Below the pieces are notes generated by a model, which had not been told where the DNA came from, did not search any database, and worked only from the letters and a program-made list of their open reading frames with translations. This document shows, piece by piece, positions 56,698 to 64,000 of a stretch of DNA of 64,000 nucleotides (position 1 is its first letter; the number at the start of each line of letters is the position of its first letter). The position numbers were made by a program, and so were the translations under genes. Origin of the DNA: Macrosoma leucophasiata (lineage: Eukaryota > Arthropoda > Insecta > Lepidoptera > Hedylidae); assembly GCA_036365455.1 (NCBI GenBank), contig JAWQUS010000022.1, forward strand, positions 3,038,001 to 3,102,000. Direction: 5' to 3'.

Positions 56698-57215
56698 ACA
56701 TAGAGCAACACGGGACACCGGCCGCGGCGGACCGGAGGGGAGTTAATTAGCACAGCGTTTTTTTATGTAATGGAAGTGGCAAACAAGCATGCAGTTCACA
56801 TTGATGTTAAGTGATGACTGCAGCCTATAGACACTTACAAAAAGACCAAGGTCAAATGCAGATTCGTTACCACTTCTGAGGCCTAACGTGTTATGCCTCT
56901 GTGATAGTTATTACGGGGCCATACACTCCACATACAGGGTCACTGGAGCTCTACCACCATTAAATATTATTAATTTTTTACCGATGCAAACAGTCTATCA
57001 TTTTTGCGTTGGGAAATACGTGTGACACACACACACACACTACAAAAATCGTCTATTACTACGAAACTCCCACCTTGACTTTAACAAAATACATAAACAA
57101 TTTCACACGCACATTTAGAGGGGAAAGACTGCATATGGCTACTCCATAGATTTATTATCTACTATGGACTCTCCGGCCCGCCGCGGTCGGTGGCCCGTGT
57201 TGCTCTATGCTTGTA
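56698..57215. mobile_element. M2 TIR element split by an S2 SINE
   Basis: M2 ends CATAGAGCAACACGGGACAC (56699) and GGCCCGTGTTGCTCTATG (57193-57210); S2 (-) occupies about 56760-56965. Confidence 0.75.
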
Positions 57216-58384
57216 TACAAACATCTGTCAGATTTCACGCTAATAAATTAAGAGTCTATAAAAAAAATATCTTCTGTAATAATGTTTTAATAGGTCTCGA
57301 GTTGATTACCTCCTTGTCGGTCAAAAAATAGTTTGATTTATAGTTTTTACTCTTGGTAGAGCTCCAGTGACGGAGCTTACGTAGCATCACCGCATTATCT
57401 GACACTTGCAGCTAAATAAACTTTATTTAAAAGTGACATATCTACTACGTAAGAAGTGTCTTAATTTTGATGGTAATTAGAACAAAAGGAGATGTTGCAA
57501 AAATGTATGGACCTCCGGCCATGTATTGTACACAATATCATTAACAGACAAAATCAATATAAAAACGTTTTTTTACTGCATAGTTTTACGTATTTAGCTT
57601 TGTTTGCAGTTACAAAATATTATTTGCCGGGCGATGTCATTTTGACATTTTCACTTTTTTTGTTTTTTGATTATATTTTAGTACTTGGAGAAAAAAGTAA
57701 TATTTTCTAAATACTTTCGAAATCGATTTCATGTGTTTATACTAAGAACTTATACAATACTAAAAACTTATCTATTTCCAATTTAAAGAAGCGTCGGCTT
57801 TATCGCCGCCATGTTGAATATGGTTGAAAATGATAAAATCGTTTGAATTAAATGTGGTAGTAACTCTAAAATATATTCTTGAATAAATTAATAGTATTTT
57901 TTTCGGATTCTTCTTTAATTTACCCATTTTTTGAGGACGTGTACGAACTAGAGCCGAGTTCGCAACATCTCCTTTGTCGAAACCAGTTTTGGAAAAATAC
58001 GAGATAGATACCTATGTGTTGCATAATGATTGATTAAATAAGTCAATTTCAAACACCTTTGGATGTTTATCTTGGGTTTGTTATTAATTCAATGTAAGTC
58101 CACTTAACACGTTCGTTTTCTGTAGACTGTGGTAAGTCCATGTATTTTGTATTCTTGTATAGCCCCGTAATAACTAATTGCCTTATTACACGGTATTCAG
58201 GGTACGATAGCAAGGATCAGGGTAATGTAATAACATTTAGGGAGTTAGGACCCTAATTAGGGCGACCGGAGCGGCTCGGTCAGCCTAACGCCCTAACTAC
58301 ACACAGAACAAATATGTACAGCATGGAAACTACGTACAAAACGTTCAAAACATCGTACATTTAATTTCTTCATGATTGATCGAT

Positions 58385-58850
58385 TTTTTTTGATTTAATA
58401 AAGGTGGCAAACAAATATGCAGTTCACATTGATGTTAAGTGATGACTGCAGCCTATAGACATCTACATAAAAACCGGATTTCAAAATGCAGATGCGTTGC
58501 CACCCCTGAGACCTTGGTTGTTATACCTATCTCTGTGTTAGTTATTACGGGGCCATACATTACCATCTAAGCGGAACACGATAGTGCCAAAGACTAGCAT
58601 TTGGCGTCAGATTACCTAATATACTTGCCGTTAAATGGTAGTGTTCAGCACTATCACGTTTCGGTCAGGTGGTAATGTACGGCTCTGTAATTTCCGGCAC
58701 AGAGGCATAACACCTAATGCCTCAGGAGTGGCAGCGCATTTGCATTTTGACCTCTGGTCATTGTGTGGGTGTCTATAGGCTGCAGTCATCACTTAACATC
58801 AATGTGAACTGCACGCTTGTTTGCCACTTTTATTACATAAAAAAAAATTA
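58385..58850. repeat. Head-to-head S2 pair
   Basis: 58389-58612 (-) of the CATACATTACCATCTAAGCG variant and 58612-58850 (+) of the main group, forming an inverted pair with a shared centre. Confidence 0.75.
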
Positions 58851-58986
58851 AAAAAAAAGATAGATAAGGTAATGCGGTGGACGCGGTGGTGCCTACGGTC
58901 TCAAGCTTCTACACTGGAACCCTACCATCAGTACAAATCCCCCATGATAATCCCACACTAGGAATAAACCTGTGTCTTGGATACCG

Positions 58987-59315
58987 TTGTACACACGTAA
59001 CTTCACGCCTATAATCCCCGAAGGGGTAGGAAGAGGCAAATGCATGCATTCAAGCATACATGGAAACACCCACGATTCGCCGGTTACGTTTTTGACCCAT
59101 GTAACAGGTGGCGAGGCTGTTGACATCTCCGGGCACATTACCAAACTTCGGGGTACTGGGCAATTTCCATAAAATGTAAAAATCCCAATAGAACCAGAGA
59201 TAAAGGACTTAACACCATTTTGTCTGATAATCCCCTACCCGGGAATCGAACCCAGTACCTCAGCGTAGTAGTAGTGGCCTGCTACCACTAGGGCACCGAG
59301 GTAATTGTACACACG
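58987..59315 (-). mobile_element. S1 SINE with perfect 11-bp target duplication
   Basis: TTGTACACACG at 58987-58997 and 59305-59315 flanks a 307-bp body (58998-59304). This fixes both ends of family S1: head end GCACCGAGGTAA (complement), tail end GTAACTTCACGCC. Confidence 0.9.
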
Positions 59316-59474
59316 CAGAAGGAAAATAGATCTGAATCATATATTTTACTCAAATTGGAACAAACAATAATAACGATTAATTACGAGTAAACCATATTGA
59401 AGACTTATGGTTTACCTCATCCAATGATTTACCTCAAATAGGTAATAGGTAAATTGAAGAATGACGTCTATAGC

Positions 59475-59735
59475 TTTAAGCTGCTCTCCGACTCCGCACC
59501 CAGGTAGGCCGTTGCAGACAAAATTTGTGCAAGTGGGGGTTTATCTCTCCGCATATGGAGCGTTGTGACTGTGGAGCGATCGCTCAAACAATGCAACACT
59601 TGCTCCAATGCCCGCTCTGTCCCAGTTCTTGCACGTTGGAGGACCTAAGGACCGCTAATAATGCAGCAATTACTGTGGCAAAATACTGGGCCGATAAAAT
59701 TTAAATGAATTTAAGTCAAACCGCTGACACGAGAA
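59475..59735 (+). pseudogene. LINE ORF2 C-terminal remnant with CCHC-like motif
   Basis: 59569 onward reads CDCGAIAQTMQHLLQCPLCP then AITVAKYWADKI and a stop, the typical last motif (C-x-C-G ... T-x-x-H-x-L-x-x-C) of insect non-LTR retrotransposon ORF2. The part before it is frameshifted. Confidence 0.75.
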
Positions 59736-60192
59736 GAAGAAGAAGCTGCTTTTCAATTACCAAATAGGTAATTGAAAGCAACTTGATGGCGGGAGTGGCA
59801 ACGCATCTACATTGAAATCTCTGGTTGCGTTCTAGCAGAGGTTTCCAAACTATTTTTTGTTTTTTTTTTCTGGTTTCGGTGGTCGAAAAACCCCTTTCAA
59901 TTCTTTTCTGGTTTTGGTAACCATTATTGCTACATTTATATCACATTCCCATTTTTGCAATTTTTATTTACCCCGATCGAGTCTCCCGTGAACCCCAAGG
60001 GGTCCACCTGGCCCCCAGGTTTTTTTGATGTGATGAAAGTGGCAAACAAGCATGCAGCGCAAATTTTCGAAACTCACTAGGGAATCCAAGCCTACAGGGT
60101 ACTGCCCGTGAATTCAGAATCTTGAAATCTGGTACGAAGCAACGTCTTAAAGCACAGATATTTGAAAAATTGCGAATACTTACCACACATTT

Positions 60193-60497
60193 TTAGATCA
60201 TCTATACAAATAAATAAAATTGGAGTGTCTGTTTGTAATATTAAAATAACCGCTTTTTACTAAATGCATATGTATGTATACACGGTACATATACCAAAAC
60301 AACATTTTTTACCATTTTTGTCTGTCTGTCTGTCTGTCTATCTGTTTGTCTGTTTGACGGGACTTTCACTAGCAGATAGATGATGTATTATGGAATAACT
60401 TACGCTACTTTTATACTACCTTCGCCCACGACTTCGTCCGGGTAGATGCTGAACTATCATAAATTCTCACGCGGACGAAGTCGCGGGGTCAGCTAGT
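60193..60497 (+). mobile_element. Helitron-like element
   Basis: ATCTATACAAATAAATAAAA start; TCTGTCTGTCTGTCTATCTG interior; end GCGGACGAAGTCGCGGGG-TCAGCTAGT. Confidence 0.75.
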
Positions 60498-60932
60498 ACA
60501 TACCCATAATAAAAATATTTTAATAATTTAAAACCTTTTACATTTTCAGATCAGGTATTAAAATGTAATAAAATGTTGAGCAGTTTTTCAATAAAGAATG
60601 ACATCTTTAAGGTATTAAGTATTAAATTTTTTATAAAAATTCCGTAGGCATGTTCACAATCTAAAAGAAGTAAAAATGGAAAAGGATTAGGCAATTAATC
60701 GTAATTAATATTGAAAACTAGTTGGGACTTTCCTGGTTCGTTGCTATTTGTATTGAAATTGTTTGTCTGTAAATTCTGTGTACGGAGTTACATATACACT
60801 ACGGACACAGTAAATAGATAATTTTACGTCATAAGTAAAATAATGTACTACCTATCACAAAATGGAGATGCATTGCCGCTTGCCACTGAGTCTTGTTTAT
60901 TTATTTATTTTATTAACACACCATCCATTTAT

Positions 60933-61161
60933 GTGGATGGTTGCAGAGGCCCAGGAAGACCAAGGCTGACCTACCATGACCAAATAGGTCGAGTTCTGTC
61001 TGATGGTGGGGTCAAAAGTCTTAGGAATCGGCGTGCATGTATGAAGAGAATGATGAAGGTAGACGAGGCACGAGAGGTTTGTCTGAACCGGGATATCTGG
61101 CGCTCTACACTCTCTGTCTACCCCGTTAGGGACCTGGCGTGAAGATACATACATACATACA
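60933..61161 (+). pseudogene. L1-family LINE ORF2 C-terminus, sense orientation
   Basis: Reads [40 protein letters not shown] and ends YPVRDLA plus stop, then (ATAC)n. The same residues as the 21292-21745 copy. 61162-61940 after it has nothing recognised. Confidence 0.85.
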
Positions 61162-61944
61162 TTAACACACCAACAGCATAGTTCATCAAATAGTTATAAA
61201 ATATATCACAGAAGCATTGGTCTGATGCATATGCCTATTATAGGTATGTACAGCATTCCAATTAAATCGAGTGCAACACAAAGATAAGATAAATTTGAAT
61301 CTAGATAAAATATACATTTAAAATAATTAAAAACTAAAGCAAATCAAACCTTTTTTAATTTTAAATAAGATGAATAACAATCACCTCAATCACAGGGGGA
61401 AATCACAGGGCCGTATCTTATTTATCCATATTCTTTTCATATGAAGAACCTTAATAAACCCAAATTAATCGTTATTAAATAAATATTATTTCAAGACAAG
61501 TCAATAACATTTGATTCGTTTTTAATTTGCTGATTAGTTTCGCTTTAAAACTATTTAATTAATAGAAGGATGGCGTAATAAGTCAATTTCCTTGTTGTTA
61601 TATTCACCTTGACTTGGCTAAGGTTAATGGTAAAGGATTAGTACCTACTTAACGCTCGGCTCTTATTTTCCCCCGTATTTCATCAATAGGCAGGTACCTA
61701 ATTAAGAGATTTTACGACGATGGTAACGTTGTAGTGAGAAAGATCGTGTTGGATGGTAAATCGTGTATTTTTACCACACCACTTAACTGAAAATTGTTTG
61801 TGACAATTGTTTGATGCAAAAAGCTAAAACGCGTTTCAAAAACTCAGTTCTCAAGGCAACTCACTACCACACGTTTTATCTAAACTTACGTACTAATTCT
61901 CTGCTAAAATGAAGAGTATTGTAGAGTATGTGAAATTAGGCCAG

Positions 61945-62545
61945 GTAAAGTTAAGGTCCCCCCTGAGGGTTTCCGTCTTGTCGTGGCTTAGTAGTCGGTG
62001 GATTGAGCCACACCCGCGAAACTAAGAGGAGCCCAACGAAGGAACGGCGTTTGCTGTGGTGAGGAGATGGCTGGGAAAGTGGTGTATGGGTATGTTGTTG
62101 GCCCTGCACCCTATCCCCAGCCGCATAGCGGTGGTCCCGCCGCTCGATAGGGACGTGGTGCGGTGGCTGAGGGTGGTACTTCTTGACGCTCCCACTCCCT
62201 CGAGGCCGAACTGTGTGCCCGAATCCCTCCACCCGGTCGTCTTGGGACGCCTGGTGTTGTGAGTGGTCTGGGCAGGGATCTCCGGGCGTCGGATTAGGGG
62301 TGTCCGTGGCCCGAATAGTGATGTGCACGTCTTCCACATGCCACTAGTGTTGGTTGGAGCCAAAGAGCTCAACCGTTGGAGGGTTCGGAGACGAGCAGCC
62401 TTCGGCAGGGTCGCGGATGTGTGCGTAAGCGTTCCCCTGATGGCGGACGAGTCAACACCGCGGGGTTTAGTAAGAACGAGTCCCACACTACCCACCGTCT
62501 GTTCCCCTAGACGGCGTGAGCCCAAGAGGGTTTTTGCCCGCGTAA
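61945..62545. other. GC-rich block, probably a retrotransposon fragment
   Basis: About 600 bp, far more GC-rich than its flanks, open for 128-167 codons on the - strand and 68-114 on the + strand but with no domain or splice signals that can be supported. It ends in GCCCGCGTAAAAAAAAA, an A-run compatible with a non-LTR 3' end on the + strand. Confidence 0.4.
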
Positions 62546-62584
62546 AAAAAAATCGTGCATGTGAGTATACCTATATCAAGAATC

Positions 62585-62672
62585 ATGGCTTCTACAGTTC
62601 TACATGAGATCTGACCAACTACAGTTCTACGTGAGATCTGACCAACTACAGTTCTACGTGAGATCTGACCAA
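62585..62672. repeat. Tandem repeat, about 27 bp x 3
   Basis: CTACAGTTCTACGTGAGATC followed by TGACCAA, three head-to-tail copies; the first differs by one base (ACATGAG). Followed by an S2 copy at 62696-62867 (-). Confidence 0.9.
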
Positions 62673-63059
62673 TTTTTCATATATTTTGACTAAAGTTTTT
62701 TTTTTATGTAATGGAAGTGGCAAACAAGTATGCAGTTCACATTGATGTAAAGTGATGACTGCAGCCTATAGACACCCACACAAAGACCAAGGTCAAAATG
62801 CAGATGCGTTACCACTCCCGAGGCTTAAGGTGTTATGCCTCTGTGCCGGAAATTACAGGGCCGTAAAAGTAAAGCCGTAAAGTGTAGAGTTTGTGAAGTT
62901 AGGGCTTGTAGGTTTATAGGTATTTCCTTCTTAAATAAACCGCTATAAGGTGTTACCAATGTTTTTATGTCCAAAAATAACTTTTATTTCACTGCAATTT
63001 AATTATATACATAACTTATTTATCATCGATTTTTTGGAGGTGGCGCATATTTAGAAGAT

Positions 63060-63371
63060 ACGTAACTTCACGCCTGTAATCCCCGACGGGGTAGGCAGAG
63101 GTAAACGCATGCATTCAATCATACATGCAAACACCCACGACTCGCCGGTTATGTTTTGGCCCATGTAACAGGTGGCGAACCTGTTGCCATCTCCGGGCAC
63201 ATTACCAAACTCCGGGGTACTGGGAAACTTCCAAAAAATGGAAAAATTCCAATAGAAGCAGAGATAAAGGATTTTAAACCGTTATCTCTGATAGTCCCCG
63301 ACCCGGGAATCGAACCCAGGACCTCCAGCGTAATAGTAGTGGCCTGCTACCACTAGGCTACTGAGGCAGTT
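63060..63371 (-). mobile_element. S1 SINE, full length
   Basis: All S1 landmarks present with intact B-box GGGTTCGATTCCC. 63372-64000 beyond it is AT-rich; a short GC-rich string at 63955-63990 at the window edge could belong to an unseen feature. Confidence 0.9.
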
Positions 63372-64000
63372 AGAGCAGTGAGGCAGTTTAGTAGATACCT
63401 ACCTATTTAACACATTCAGTACCATATACATTTCCTCAATCAAAATGTTGGACTATTCATTTAAAAGTCAGACATTTACGGTTATGTTGTTTAAGTAAAG
63501 AAATATACCTAATTATTAGATATTTAAGTAATTATTATAATAATCGATTTCCCAAATATCGAGATATACGATATTATTAATCTTCATAAGTTTTATGTAT
63601 ACAACGAAGTTATTATAATGTTAACAAAAATGTACCTAAATTGTAAAGATAAAAATTACACGAAAACATTATTTTTATTTATCTACTATTGTCGTATCAA
63701 TCGATAGTAAATATAATCATAACCTATCAATAATTTATTGGCATTCAATAAAATCAAACGCATCGATAACGCACATCACTAAACAATAACACAGTGTGGC
63801 AACATTAAAAAGTAAACAAACCCAATCGAATTACAAATTGAACCAATACAACATCCAACACTACACTAAACTTTTTCACTAAGATAAACCAAATTTTTAT
63901 GAAATCGAAAAATGTTTATTCTATTTTTTATACATACGAAATATATTATAAATTGCGCGACGCGTACGACACTCTCGGTTGGTGTTCGCGTACTAATAAA

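Noticed and set aside
61951..62525. Host gene in the GC-rich block
   Set aside because: Overlapping long frames on both strands reflect high GC; no domain, splice pattern or start context supports one of them.

Overview
This is a eukaryotic, insect and almost certainly lepidopteran, genomic window: short exons (about 45-212 bp) with GT-AG introns are embedded in dense, AT-rich interspersed repeats of kinds typical of moths and butterflies (tRNA- and 5S-rRNA-derived SINEs, mariner, Helitron-like elements ending in CAGCTAGT, non-LTR retrotransposon 3' ends, piggyBac-like, hAT-like and PIF/Harbinger-like MITEs). There is no prokaryotic organisation.

Two host genes are supported. (1) Left edge, + strand, 298-4217: the last four coding exons of an insect odorant receptor (7tm_6 family), ending in a TAG stop; its 5' part lies left of the window. 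(2) The - strand from 43782 down to 5754: the N-terminal half of cytosolic acetyl-CoA carboxylase (ACC), 25 coding exons whose phases all join, about 1,149 codons: N-terminal regulatory segment, complete biotin carboxylase domain, complete BCCP domain with the MKM biotinylation motif (Lys792), and the start of the central region. The carboxyltransferase half is not in the window. The receptor lies on the opposite strand exactly where the next ACC introns and exons would be, so it is either nested in a large ACC intron, or the ACC is truncated, or the assembly is broken there.

The most unusual signal is that several ACC exons carry extra, decayed copies downstream in their introns. Each copy derives from the 3' part of the exon or its splice donor: the exon at 32540-32680 has three extra copies, 20192-20354 has two (a 139-bp tandem array), 23722-23895 has one (108 nt still open but with the catalytic Arg lost), and 16936-17147 has one (with a stop). 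At the last visible ACC exon a 5S-derived SINE inserted at the exon-intron junction, and its 12-bp target duplication duplicated the splice donor. Three introns also begin with a short GAGTAGACC tandem repeat immediately after the donor.

Layout: 1-4217 receptor with mariner and SINEs in its introns; 4218-5753 repeats; 5754-34568 ACC exons 2-25 with SINE, MITE and LINE insertions in most introns; 34569-43510 a 9-kb first intron with foldback elements, a piggyBac-like relic and a LINE remnant; 43511-43782 ACC exon 1; 43783-64000 about 20 kb upstream with no supported gene, only nested repeats (including a 513-bp hAT-like MITE with an 8-bp target duplication), several near-perfect hairpins and a GC-rich block at 61.9-62.5 kb. 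Coordinates of interspersed repeats are approximate (about +/-10 bp) unless a target-site duplication is cited.
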